From positions 496,001-560,000 of the forward strand of contig NZ_RPFW01000007.1 of NCBI RefSeq assembly GCF_007827045.1: DNA of 64,000 nt, given 5' to 3'. The notes below the pieces were generated by a model. The model saw only the letters and a list, made by a program, of their open reading frames with translations, did not search any database and was not told the DNA's origin. Shown here piece by piece: positions 15,772-23,757 of the stretch; the first letter of the stretch is position 1, and the number at the start of each line of letters is the position of its first letter. Both the position numbers and the translations under genes were made by a program. The DNA comes from Trebonia kvetii. Its GTDB lineage: Bacteria > Actinomycetota > Actinomycetes > Streptosporangiales > Streptosporangiaceae.

Positions 15772-16556
15772 GCGCCGAGGAAGAGCGGCTCAGCCGACTG
15801 CTGAAGCGGGCCGTACCGGAGCCGCCGACCGAGCTGTCCGCCGACCGGGTCACCACCCGGCCCGCCGACCGGTCTGCGAAGTCGTGGGCGCTGCCCGCGC
15901 TGACTGCGGCCGCTGTCTTGGCCATCGGAGTCACCATCGGGGTCGTCACCTCGCACCATGCCGGCCCGGCCGGGCCTAGGGCGTCGGGGGCCAGCACGCA
16001 CCCGCAGCCCACAGCGAGCTGCCAAGGGGCCACCGTGGGCGTGCCAAACGTCATCGGAACGACGCAGGATGCCGCCGCGGCCATCGTGCAAGGCGTCGGC
16101 CTCAATGCGGGGATCTACGACGCGGTGCCTCCCGCGGCGCAGGCCGTGGCGCCGGGGACGGTGTTCGCCCAGTCACTGCCCGCCGGCTCACGGGCGGTTC
16201 CCGGGGCGTTGGTCTACCTGGCGATCGCGGTGGCCCAAACGACCAGCACGGCACCGCCGATAGATCCTGGCTTCGCTCCCACCGGGTCGCCATCACCGAT
16301 GTCGCCCTGCCAGGCCATTGCCGGCACTCCCCCGGCGCAGGGCGCTGATGCGCGGGTACCGAGTGTCATCGGGATGCCTCGGGCGTCAGCGGTCGCGGTC
16401 GCCGACCAGGCCGGGTTCAACGTCAGTGTCACCGTAGTCGCGCCGCCCACCGGCCAGTCCGTACCGCCGGGGACGGTGTTCGCCCAGTCACCGGCGGCGG
16501 GATCAGTCGCGCGACCGAGGTCGGGGATGATCCTCTACATCGCCCCAGCTCTATGA
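15768..16556 (+). CDS. Membrane-anchored protein with two PASTA domains, coupled to a sigma factor
   Basis: The 262-residue product starts with a cytoplasmic segment (about 1-40). One transmembrane helix follows (SWALPALTAAAVLAIGVTIG, about 42-61), then an extracytoplasmic part with two PASTA repeats: VPNVIGTTQDAAAAIVQGVG (about 93) and VPSVIGMPRASAVAVADQAG (about 197). PASTA domains bind peptidoglycan or muropeptides in Ser/Thr kinases and PBPs. Coupled translation with the upstream sigma gene suggests a cell-wall-sensing anti-sigma or signalling partner. No zinc anti-sigma motif (HxxxCxxC) is visible, so the mechanism is inference. Confidence 0.85.
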   Translation: MSAEEERLSRLLKRAVPEPPTELSADRVTTRPADRSAKSWALPALTAAAVLAIGVTIGVVTSHHAGPAGPRASGASTHPQPTASCQGATVGVPNVIGTTQDAAAAIVQGVGLNAGIYDAVPPAAQAVAPGTVFAQSLPAGSRAVPGALVYLAIAVAQTTSTAPPIDPGFAPTGSPSPMSPCQAIAGTPPAQGADARVPSVIGMPRASAVAVADQAGFNVSVTVVAPPTGQSVPPGTVFAQSPAAGSVARPRSGMILYIAPAL

Positions 16557-16584
16557 CCTCGCCGGGGAAACAGGCAGCCACGAC

Positions 16585-16785
16585 TCACTGGGAGAACCCC
16601 TTCCGCTGCGCGGCCCGGGCTTTCACCGGTCTCGTGGTCGTGGCCCAGGAGGCAAGGAATTTGAGGCCGTCGCCGGCAGGGGTTCCCGGCTCGGCGGTGA
16701 AGGCCGAGATCCGCAATCCGCTGTCGGCGGCGAGGTCGAGTGCTCTGCAGACGAACGCGTTACGCATGCAGGTCAGGGCCCACAA
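16585..16785 (-). pseudogene. C-terminal remnant of an MmyB-like helix-turn-helix regulator
   Basis: The 66-residue frame holds the end of the MmyB-like ligand-binding domain found in actinobacterial XRE regulators. The blocks are ALDLAADSGLRISAF, then TAEPGTPAGDGLKFLASWA. The helix-turn-helix and most of the domain are absent, and the first residues (MWALTCMRNAF) are not family-like. The fragment begins only a few bases beyond the 3' CCA of tRNA-Asn on the same strand, a position typical of integration or excision scars. Confidence 0.6.
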
Positions 16786-16788
16786 GAC

Positions 16789-16864
16789 TGGCTCCCGAGA
16801 TAGGACTCGAACCTATAACCTGCCGGTTAACAGCCGGCTGCTCTGCCAATTGAGCTACTCGGGA
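16789..16864 (-). tRNA. tRNA-Asn (anticodon GTT)
   Basis: Read on the minus strand, the acceptor arms TCCCGAG/CTCGGGA, the D-stem GCTC/GAGC, the anticodon stem GCCGG/CCGGC with loop CTGTTAA (anticodon GTT) and the T-stem TAGG/CCTA around TTCGAGT all fold. CCA is encoded. Length is 76 nt including CCA. Confidence 0.95.
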
Positions 16865-17132
16865 CCGTCGGCGCACCGACAGGAAACAGGGCCCTGTCGG
16901 CTGCACCGGGATAAGCGTAGCGCACGTTCTGGGGTGCCTGCTCACGCCCGAGGCGGCGCACGCCAGCCGTCCAAGGGAAACCGGGGGTCCGAGGGATGTC
17001 TATCCGCCCCGATCAGGGAAAGTTAACCTGGAACAGCCGGCGCACCGTAGCGCTGGCCAGCCGGAACGTACGACGCCGTGCATGGGGACGATTGTCATCC
17101 CTGGCGCCGCGCACTGGAAAAAAGGGGACCAG

Positions 17133-17552
17133 ATGCGTCACAAGGCAATTTTCGTCGCGGGGTTCGCAGTCGGCTTCGTGGCCGGCGCGCGGTCCGGCCG
17201 CGAAACTTACGACAAGATGATGGCGTACGCACAGCAGGTCGCCGAGCACCCCAAGGTGCAGCAGGCGACAAGCGTCGCCCAGACGAAGGCCACCGAATTC
17301 GCCAAGACCGCCAAGGAAAAGGGACCGGACTACGCGAAGAACGCGGCGAGCAGCGCGGCCAGCATGGCGCAGAACCAGGCTTCCCAGGTGCCGAAGTACC
17401 TCGCCAACGTCAAGCAGGCGGCGTCAAGCCACATGCCGTCCCGCTTCGCCGGCAGCACGGAAACCGATGACGTCGCGCCGGACGGCAACCTGGTCTACCC
17501 GGCCGACGGCTCAGCGGAGACAAGCCCTCACTACAGCCCCGACATGCCCTGA
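17133..17552 (+). CDS. YtxH-like small membrane-associated protein
   Basis: The 139-residue protein opens with a short hydrophobic helix containing the glycine-rich FVAGFAVGFVAGARSGRE, typical of YtxH-like proteins. A long Ala/Lys/Gln-rich amphipathic helix follows (about 28-100), then an acidic tail with NLVYPADGS. Such proteins are small single-pass envelope or stress proteins of unknown mechanism. The ATG at 17133 has AAAAGGGGACC just upstream. It converges on rpoD and shares a terminator hairpin with it. Confidence 0.75.
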   Translation: MRHKAIFVAGFAVGFVAGARSGRETYDKMMAYAQQVAEHPKVQQATSVAQTKATEFAKTAKEKGPDYAKNAASSAASMAQNQASQVPKYLANVKQAASSHMPSRFAGSTETDDVAPDGNLVYPADGSAETSPHYSPDMP

Positions 17553-17612
17553 TCTGGGGCGCCGCCGATACGGCGGCGTCGTTGCCACCGCACCGGGGCG
17601 CGGTCCGGTGCC

Positions 17613-17645
17613 GCCCGGGGGGCCGGAAATCCGGCCCCCCCGGGC
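17613..17645. terminator. Bidirectional terminator hairpin between ytxH-like and sigma genes
   Basis: GCCCGGGGGGCCGGA (17613-17627) pairs with the complementary arm 17630-17645 around a two-base loop, with a one-base bulge. It lies between convergent genes. Confidence 0.75.
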
Positions 17646-17654
17646 GTAGCCCGT

Positions 17655-18818
17655 TTAGTCGAGGTATTCGCGCAGCAGCAGCGCGCGCGACGGGTGGCGA
17701 AGCTTGGCCAGGGTCTTGGACTCGATCTGCCTGATCCGTTCCCTGGTCACGCCGAACTCCCTGCCGACCTCCTCGAGCGTCCGGGGATGCCCGTCGGACA
17801 GCCCGAAGCGCAGCTGAATGATCCGCTGCTCGCGCTCCGACAGCTCGCAGAGCACGCGGTCGAGCTGGTCCTGGAGCATGATGAACGCCGCCGCCTCGAT
17901 CGGCACCACGGCATCCGCGTCCTCGATGAAGTCGCCGAGGTCCGACTCCTCCTCGCCGATCGGCGACTGGAGAGAGACCGGCTCCTGGGCGATCCGCTGG
18001 ATCTCCGCGACCCGTTCCGGCTCGATGCCCATCTCGGCGGCCAGCTCCTCGACGGTCGCCTCGCGGCCGAGTTCCTGATGGAGCTGGCGCTGCACCCTGG
18101 CGAGCTTGTTGATCGTCTCCACCATGTGCACGGGCACCCGGATAGTGCGCGCCTGGTCGGCGATCGCGCGGGTGATGGCCTGCCTGATCCACCACGTCGC
18201 GTACGTGGAGAACTTGTAGCCGCGCGTGTAGTCGAACTTCTCGACCGCCCTGATCAGCCCGAGGTTGCCCTCCTGGATCAGGTCGAGGAAGACCAGGCCC
18301 CTGCCGATGTACCGCTTGGCGATCGACACCACGAGCCGCAGGTTCGCCTCGATCAGCCGCTGTTTGCCGCGCACGCCGTCGGCCGCCAGCCATTCCAGGT
18401 CGGCCCGGTCGCCGGTGCACAGCGTGAAACCGCTGTTCAGCTTCTCCTCGGCGTACAGGCCGGCCTCGATCGACTTGGCCAGTTCGACCTCGTCCTCGGC
18501 CGTCAGCAGCGGCACCCGGCCGATCTCCCGCAGGTAGATCCGCACCAGGTCGCTTGTCCCTGCCCGGCGCGCGGTCTCGGCGTCGATGTCGGGCAGCTTG
18601 GTATCGGCTTCCTCTTCGACCAGCGCATCAACTACCTCGATGCCCTCATCGGCGAGCACCCGCACTACCCCGTCTAGTGCGTCCCCTGTTAGCTCGGCCC
18701 GGTCGACTGCCGTGGTGACGTCCCCCATCGTCACGAAGCCCCGTGAGCGCCCGAGCGCCACGAGGTCCGTCATTTGCTGCGTTAGCGATGGTCCGCTCGT
18801 TACTACGGTGAGGCTCAC
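17655..18818 (-). CDS. rpoD: Principal-type RNA polymerase sigma factor (RpoD/HrdB-like)
   Basis: This sigma-70 of the housekeeping class directs core RNA polymerase to promoters. It has region 1.2 (TSDLVRIYLREIGRVPLL, about 87-104) and region 2 with core-binding NLRLVVSIAKRYIGRGL, EGNLGLIRAVEKFDYTRG and the -10-binding YKFSTYATWWIRQAI (about 160-215). Region 3 is TINKLARVQRQL, and region 4 (about 320-385) has RTLEEVGREFGVTRERIRQIES. At 387 residues it lacks the long basic N-terminus of many HrdB proteins, so it could be principal or a group 2 paralogue. Adjacency to dnaG favours the principal factor. The start is GTG at 18818. The 155-bp AT-richer upstream gap must hold its promoter. Confidence 0.9.
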   Translation of the reverse strand: MSLTVVTSGPSLTQQMTDLVALGRSRGFVTMGDVTTAVDRAELTGDALDGVVRVLADEGIEVVDALVEEEADTKLPDIDAETARRAGTSDLVRIYLREIGRVPLLTAEDEVELAKSIEAGLYAEEKLNSGFTLCTGDRADLEWLAADGVRGKQRLIEANLRLVVSIAKRYIGRGLVFLDLIQEGNLGLIRAVEKFDYTRGYKFSTYATWWIRQAITRAIADQARTIRVPVHMVETINKLARVQRQLHQELGREATVEELAAEMGIEPERVAEIQRIAQEPVSLQSPIGEEESDLGDFIEDADAVVPIEAAAFIMLQDQLDRVLCELSEREQRIIQLRFGLSDGHPRTLEEVGREFGVTRERIRQIESKTLAKLRHPSRALLLREYLD

Positions 18819-18973
18819 CCGACCAGTGTGCCCCTCGTCACCCCTATTGCGGGGGGCCCAATTTTATTACCCTGACCTGAGGTTTAACCTGCTCGCAATG
18901 TGTAAAAAAACATCCGGTAATGTCTCGCGCGCCGGCTGTCACGCCTCGGGTCAGGCCTTAGTCGCACTCGCCG

Positions 18974-20890
18974 TCAGGCCCCGGTGGCGCGGTCAAGCAG
19001 CCACTTACGGCGCTGCTCGAGCCCCACCAGTTCACCGAAGATCCGGCCGTAGCCCGCCTGGTCTTCCGCCGGGTTCATCCGCTGCAGCCGCGCCTTGATC
19101 GCGGCGATCTCCCGCCCCACGGCAAGCTCGCCCACGCGCGCCAGGATCACGTCCGCGTACTTCTCGTCCGGCTCGCCGGCCACCTGGAGCGGTTCCGTCG
19201 CCAGCTCGGTGACGAACGCGCGCGCCCGGTCGTCAGGCGCGGCCTCGAGCAGGGCCACCGCCCAGTCCCTGGCCCGCCCCGCGGTGCCCACGCCGCCCGC
19301 GGCGGCGATCACCCCGAACACGGCGGCATGCTGCGGCACGCTGAATGCCACGGCGCCGAGCGTGTCGAACTCAGGCCCGGTCAGTGCCGGCCACTGCACC
19401 GCGAGCTTCAGCGCCTCACGCTCCACCCGGAGCACCGGGTCGGAGCGGTCGTAGGGCCGCGAGGGCGCGGCGCCGGCGTCCGCGCGCCGCTGGCCGTTCG
19501 CGTCCGGTGCCTGTGCCGCCGATCCGGAACGGGTTGTGGTCCCCCTGGCCCCCTTAACGGCGCCCGCGGCGTGCCGGACCCGGTCGAGGATGTACCGCTC
19601 GTCCATGAACCCGATCCACCGGTCGAGGTCGACGGCGTATTGCTTCCACTTCGACCGGTCCTTAATCCTGACGATGATCGGCGCGGCCTCGTCGATGGCC
19701 GCGAACTGCCCCTCGCGGGTGTCCAGGTCGTGCCTGCCGAGCACCGACCTGATCGCGAACTCGAACAGCGGCACCCGCCGGGCGACCAGGTCGCGGACCG
19801 CCGCCTCGCCGTGCTTGAGGCGCAGGTCGCAGGGGTCGAGCCCGTCCGGCTGCACCGCCACGAAGGTCTGCGTGACGAACTTCTCCTCCAGCGCGAACGC
19901 GCGCAGCGCCGCCTTCTGGCCTGCCGCGTCGCCGTCGAAGGTGAAGATCACCTCGCCGGACGACCCGTCGGTGTCCATGATCAGCCTGCGCAGGACCTTG
20001 ACGTGCTCCTCGCCGAACGACGTGCCGCAGGTCGCCACCGCGGTCGGCACCCCGGACAGGTGGCAGGCCATCACGTCGGTGTACCCCTCGACGATCACCG
20101 CCTGCCGCCGCTTGGCGATCTCCCGCTTGGCCAGGTCCGCGCCGTACAGCACGTGGCTCTTCTTGAAGATCTGGGTTTCCGGCGTGTTCAGGTACTTGGG
20201 CCCGTCGTCGCTCGCATCGAGCTTGCGCGCGCCGAACGCGATCGTCTCCCCCGTCAGGTCCCTGATCGGCCACATCAGCCGGCCGCGGAACATGTCGATC
20301 AGGCCGCCGCGGCTCGTCTTGCGCGACAGGCCTGACTTGAGCAGCTCGTCCTCGGTGAAGCCGCGTCCGCGCAGGTGCTTGGTCAGCTCGTCCCAGGCGG
20401 CCGGCGAATAGCCGGTGCCGAACTGGTCGGCATCGGCAAGCGTGAAGCCCCGCTCGGCTAGAAAGGCGCGTGCGGGGGTGGCAGAGTCATGCCGCAACCG
20501 TTCGGAATAGAACTCCTGGGCCAGGCGGTGCGCGTCGATCAGCCGCCGGCGGATGCTCGTCTCCTGGCCGGGGACATAGCCGCCCTGCTCGTAGCGGAGC
20601 TCGATGCCCGCGCGGGCGGCGAGCCGCTCGATCGCCTCGCCGAACTGCAGCGTCTCGATCTTCATCAGGAACTTGATGACGTCGCCGCCCTCGCCACAGG
20701 AGAAGCAGTGGTAGAGCTCCTTGCCTGGCGTCACGTTGAACGACGGGGTGCGCTCCTCGTGGAACGGGCACAGGCCCTTGAGGTGGCCGCCGCCTGCCGG
20801 TCTGAGCTGCAGGTACTCGCCAACGACGTCCGCGATGGGAGATCGTTCACGGACGGCGGCGATGTCTTCCTGGCGAATGCGACCCGGCAT
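18974..20890 (-). CDS. dnaG: DNA primase
   Basis: DnaG synthesises RNA primers at the replication fork. The 638-residue protein has the CHC2 zinc finger (Cys41, His44, Cys62, Cys65 in CPFHEE and HCFSCGEGGD), the catalytic core with FGTGYSPAAWDELTKHL, and the TOPRIM fold (IVEGYTDVMACHL and FTFDGDAAGQKAA). A less conserved C-terminal DnaB-binding region follows. The ATG at 20890 starts directly with MPGRIRQEDIAAVRERSPI, as in homologues. It lies upstream of the sigma gene on the same strand, the classic dnaG-rpoD order. Confidence 0.97.
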   Translation of the reverse strand: MPGRIRQEDIAAVRERSPIADVVGEYLQLRPAGGGHLKGLCPFHEERTPSFNVTPGKELYHCFSCGEGGDVIKFLMKIETLQFGEAIERLAARAGIELRYEQGGYVPGQETSIRRRLIDAHRLAQEFYSERLRHDSATPARAFLAERGFTLADADQFGTGYSPAAWDELTKHLRGRGFTEDELLKSGLSRKTSRGGLIDMFRGRLMWPIRDLTGETIAFGARKLDASDDGPKYLNTPETQIFKKSHVLYGADLAKREIAKRRQAVIVEGYTDVMACHLSGVPTAVATCGTSFGEEHVKVLRRLIMDTDGSSGEVIFTFDGDAAGQKAALRAFALEEKFVTQTFVAVQPDGLDPCDLRLKHGEAAVRDLVARRVPLFEFAIRSVLGRHDLDTREGQFAAIDEAAPIIVRIKDRSKWKQYAVDLDRWIGFMDERYILDRVRHAAGAVKGARGTTTRSGSAAQAPDANGQRRADAGAAPSRPYDRSDPVLRVEREALKLAVQWPALTGPEFDTLGAVAFSVPQHAAVFGVIAAAGGVGTAGRARDWAVALLEAAPDDRARAFVTELATEPLQVAGEPDEKYADVILARVGELAVGREIAAIKARLQRMNPAEDQAGYGRIFGELVGLEQRRKWLLDRATGA

Positions 20891-21191
20891 GGCCCGAGTC
20901 TATTTCGTGTCCTGCCGGTTCTCGCCCCGCTTACCGCGCGGCGCGCTGGGCGTTCTTGCGACGCTTCGTCGCTTCCGTCGGCTAGCGGTCCTCGCATCCC
21001 GGCTAGTGCCGATCCGGCGTGCATCGGGGCGCTCGACGGCCTTTGATGGGCTTAGGAGAAGCCAGGAATGGGTAATCACGAATATGGTTGCTCGTTAGCA
21101 CCAGGTAGTATCCTGGCTGCTCTACGGGTTTTTTCACCATTCTGTTCTACACTGTGCGCAAATGGGGCGCACAGGATCAGGGGGCTCTCAA
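20891..21191. promoter_or_regulatory. Divergent dnaG/HAD intergenic region with hairpin, T-tract and inverted repeat
   Basis: No gene is seen here. On the plus strand, CCAGG/CCTGG flanked by AGCA/TGCT forms a bulged hairpin (about 21097-21124) followed by six T (21129-21134). That resembles a factor-independent terminator of a short leader or small RNA. Just before the HAD gene, TGTGCGC (21153-21159) and GCGCACA (21167-21173) form a 7-bp inverted repeat, with a TACACT -10-like box at 21148-21153. These are candidates only. Confidence 0.35.
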
Positions 21192-22184
21192 ATGGACGAC
21201 GTCCTAGTTCTCTGGGACATCGACGGGACGCTGCTCAATGCTGGCGGGGTGGGGCGGGATCTGTACGGCACGGTCTTCGTGCAACTATTCGGCCGGTCTC
21301 TGTCGGCCTACGCTCCGATGGCGGGGCGGACAGACCGGGCAATCATTCTGGAGACGCTCACGCTCGCGGGGGTAGACGAGCCACGCCGGCATGTCGACCC
21401 CTTCATCGCGGGCCTCAGCTCGCAGGCGATCGCCATGCGTACCGCCGTGGCGGCCCAGGGGCAGGCGCTGCCCGGCGCGGCCGAAGCGCTTGCCGCGCTG
21501 TCATCCGCCTGGTCGCTCCACCCGCTCGGCTTCCTTGACCCGGCACGCGCCGCGGCGGACGGCGGGCACTCCGGCCACGGCGGCGAGTTCGGCCCTGGGG
21601 ACGCCGGCGTCCCAGCTATCCCGGGCCCGGGCGGTTCCGGGGGGTCCGGGGGTTCCGGGTCGGCCGGCGTCGCGCTGGCCGAACGGCTGACCCCGGACAT
21701 GGCGCTGGCGACCACCGCCACCATGATCGCCAAGGAGATGCCCGAGGGCATCGCGCTGCCGTCGGACCTGCCTGACGGGCTGCCGCCCGCCGGGCCGTCA
21801 CGGCGGGTGCACCAGTCGGTGCTTACCGGCAACGTCCGCCAGCTGGCGGAGGTGAAGCTCGACGCGCTCGGCCTGCGCGAGGGGCTCGACCTGTGCATCG
21901 GGGCCTACGGAGAGGACCACGAGGACCGGACCCAGCTTGTGCACGTGGCCCGGCGGCGCGCCGCAGGCGTGCACGGGCGCTCCGATGACGCCTTCGAGGG
22001 GACCGCCACGGTGGTGATCGGCGACACGCCGCTCGACATCTTGGCGGCGCTTGACGCGGGTGCGCGGGCCGTGGGCGTGGCGACCGGCTCGTTCGCCGCC
22101 GCCGACCTCTTGGCCGCCGGGGCGCACGCGGTGCTACCCGACCTGACCGACACGCAGCTCGTCCTCCAGGCACTGCTCTCATAA
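21192..22184 (+). CDS. HAD-superfamily hydrolase with a large disordered insertion
   Basis: This HAD phosphatase is probably of the phosphoglycolate-phosphatase/beta-phosphoglucomutase-like class I. Motif I is LWDIDGTLLNAGG (Asp9/Asp11), motif II is SVLTGN (about 209-214), and the motif IV region is VVIGDTPLDILAAL. Normal relatives are about 220-240 residues; this one has 330. Residues about 105-205, between the cap and motif II, are a Gly/Pro/Ser-rich spacer containing GPGGSGGSGGSGSAG and an uncharged helix-like stretch. The ATG at 21192 follows AGGGGGCT. It is monocistronic. The substrate is unknown. Confidence 0.85.
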   Translation: MDDVLVLWDIDGTLLNAGGVGRDLYGTVFVQLFGRSLSAYAPMAGRTDRAIILETLTLAGVDEPRRHVDPFIAGLSSQAIAMRTAVAAQGQALPGAAEALAALSSAWSLHPLGFLDPARAAADGGHSGHGGEFGPGDAGVPAIPGPGGSGGSGGSGSAGVALAERLTPDMALATTATMIAKEMPEGIALPSDLPDGLPPAGPSRRVHQSVLTGNVRQLAEVKLDALGLREGLDLCIGAYGEDHEDRTQLVHVARRRAAGVHGRSDDAFEGTATVVIGDTPLDILAALDAGARAVGVATGSFAAADLLAAGAHAVLPDLTDTQLVLQALLS

Positions 22185-22321
22185 CACGCGGGCGCCCAGG
22201 GTGCTCAGAGCGCTCAGCCTGGCCAGCCGGCCGTCGCGATCCTCTCGCGGCGGCCGGCTCGGCTTAGGGCGGGGTTCCCGTGCGACTCGGCTTTGCCCGC
22301 GACTCCACGGCCGGCTTGGCT

Positions 22322-23461
22322 TCACGCAAGGGCGGCGGGCGTGGCGGACTTTGCCAGTGCGGTGAGCGTGGCGGGACGGGTGAGTGTGGTGCCTGCCGTG
22401 AGTGCGGCGGTCGCTACGGATGAGACGGGCGCGGCCGGCTTGGGGGGTGCTACGGGCGAGGCGGGCGAGGCGGGCGAGGCGGGCGCGGGTATCCGGTTGA
22501 GCGGGAGGGCGGTGCAGACGGCGGAGCAGGGCTTTACCGCTCCCCGGTAGCCGCGGGCGCGCAGCGCCGCGAAGAGTTGTGCCGCCGTCTCGCACGGGGT
22601 GCGGGCGACGTCGTCCCAGCCGTAGCGGAGCGTCGCCCCGGTGGTCACTGTGGCGTCGTTGTCGCGGCGCCTGTCGCGGTGGCTGTAGTCCCCGCCGTGG
22701 AATCGCTTGCCGTCGAGTTCGACGACCAGGCCGTACTGGTCATAGCAGCGGTCGCGGTAGCCCCTGCTGCCGTCCGCCTTGACGAAGGGCACCTGCCTGC
22801 GAGCAGGCGGCAGGCCGTGGGCACGCTCAACATCCCGGTCATAGCGGTATTCGAGCGTCGAATGCGTGCCGGCAGCCGCCATCGGGATGACCTCCTCGAG
22901 CAGGTCACGCCAGCGAAGCTTCTTCCGCCCGGCCATCACGGCCTTCAGACGCGCTTCGCCGGTCAGCTTCCGCTGGAATCCAGCCGTGATCCATCCCACG
23001 GCGTCGTCGAAATTGGCCGCTGCGTCGACAAGATCCGTGATCGTTTCTTCGATCCAGGTATGCGGCGGAATGCCGCGCGCGAACCGCCAGCCGGTCTCAA
23101 GGGTCGTCGAACGGTGAATGACAACACCGGTCACAGAGCGGACGCGCCGCTCGGCCGGAATCGTGACGTGTATGAGGGCGGACCGCTCGTCGGTCAGCCG
23201 CAGCACCTCGGCGGCCGTCTCATAACTGAGTTGCGCGCCCCTGCCGGCATAGAGCACGACCGCCCAAAGGCGCGCACCCCTGGTAATTGGTCCGGTGAAG
23301 GTGGCGTACACCCCTGAATAGATGTGACGCCACCGTCCGGACTTGACCTTGGAGGTGATGCCGTTCTTCGACATGCCGGCCTGGATGGCCTGCCGTCTGG
23401 CGACCACGCCGGCCTGGAAGCGGGCTTGCTCCAACAGGCGGGGTGGAATGTCGCTGATCAT
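22322..23461 (-). CDS. DUF559-domain protein with AbiEi-like N-terminal region
   Basis: The 379-residue protein begins with a winged-helix-like segment (QAGMSKNGITSKVKSGRWRHIYSGVY, about 28-53 in outline), of the kind found before DUF559 in actinobacteria and in AbiEi antitoxins. The C-terminal domain (about 225-320) is DUF559, a Vsr/PD-(D/E)XK nuclease relative. Its QYGLVVELDGKRFHGG and HRDRRRDNDATV supply the acidic and basic positions. Function is unknown; DNA or RNA processing is inferred from fold. The last 55 residues are Ala/Pro/Ser/Thr-rich, partly encoded by a 9-bp tandem repeat. The ATG at 23461 is chosen by homology. No toxin partner adjoins it. Confidence 0.75.
   Translation of the reverse strand: MISDIPPRLLEQARFQAGVVARRQAIQAGMSKNGITSKVKSGRWRHIYSGVYATFTGPITRGARLWAVVLYAGRGAQLSYETAAEVLRLTDERSALIHVTIPAERRVRSVTGVVIHRSTTLETGWRFARGIPPHTWIEETITDLVDAAANFDDAVGWITAGFQRKLTGEARLKAVMAGRKKLRWRDLLEEVIPMAAAGTHSTLEYRYDRDVERAHGLPPARRQVPFVKADGSRGYRDRCYDQYGLVVELDGKRFHGGDYSHRDRRRDNDATVTTGATLRYGWDDVARTPCETAAQLFAALRARGYRGAVKPCSAVCTALPLNRIPAPASPASPASPVAPPKPAAPVSSVATAALTAGTTLTRPATLTALAKSATPAALA
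22454..22489. repeat. 9-bp tandem repeat in the DUF559 gene tail
   Basis: The unit GGGCGAGGC repeats about four times and encodes PAS repeats on the minus strand. The plus strand also fits a G-quadruplex pattern (runs of three G). Confidence 0.75.
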
Positions 23462-23562
23462 GCCGCCGAGTATGACGACGGCTGCCGACAATCCGCGTAC
23501 TACTACTCGGGCAAATGGTAATAAAGCAGGCGCACAGTCGTTGACGTTCCGCCCGAGACCAA

Positions 23563-23649
23563 ATGATCTTGGAAATTCTGATTTCAATGGAAACTTTTCC
23601 CCCGAATCGGGGTTTTTGTTTCCATCAGGAGAAAAGTTTCCAAGATCAT
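23563..23649. repeat. 87-bp palindromic structured element, copy 1
   Basis: The outer arms ATGATCTTGGAAA (23563-23575) and TTTCCAAGATCAT (23637-23649) pair fully. A second stem ATGGAAAC/GTTTCCAT (23587-23594 with 23618-23625) and an apical CCCCGA/TCGGGG stem share the same centre of symmetry. Between the stems lie internal loops TTCTGATTTCA and CAGGAGAAAA. A second copy of identical length with compensatory stem changes is at 45735-45821. It lies about 100 bp upstream of the DUF559 start, in an AT-richer gap. Confidence 0.85.
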
Positions 23650-23757
23650 CGAGGATGCGCCGGACGCAAGTAACTCGGCTGCCTGGTGTTGCTCGATGGA
23701 GCATGGCCGCGTGAAGTTCGGCGGGGGCGGATGCCGGAAATGGTGTCGGAAATGGGG

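Noticed and set aside
20490..20505. Recurrent AACCGTTCGG phrase (also near 46056, 53075, 59845 and 63138)
   Set aside because: Some occurrences are inside conserved coding regions, flanks are unrelated, and the phrase is short. Probably coincidence in GC-rich sequence.
21065..21135. Small RNA ending at the T6 hairpin before the HAD gene
   Set aside because: No convincing promoter upstream; kept only as a low-confidence note in the intergenic entry.
22430..22550. Possible CRISPR-like array from the 9-bp repeats
   Set aside because: Units are 9 bp without spacers and encode a PAS-rich tail; no cas genes are present.
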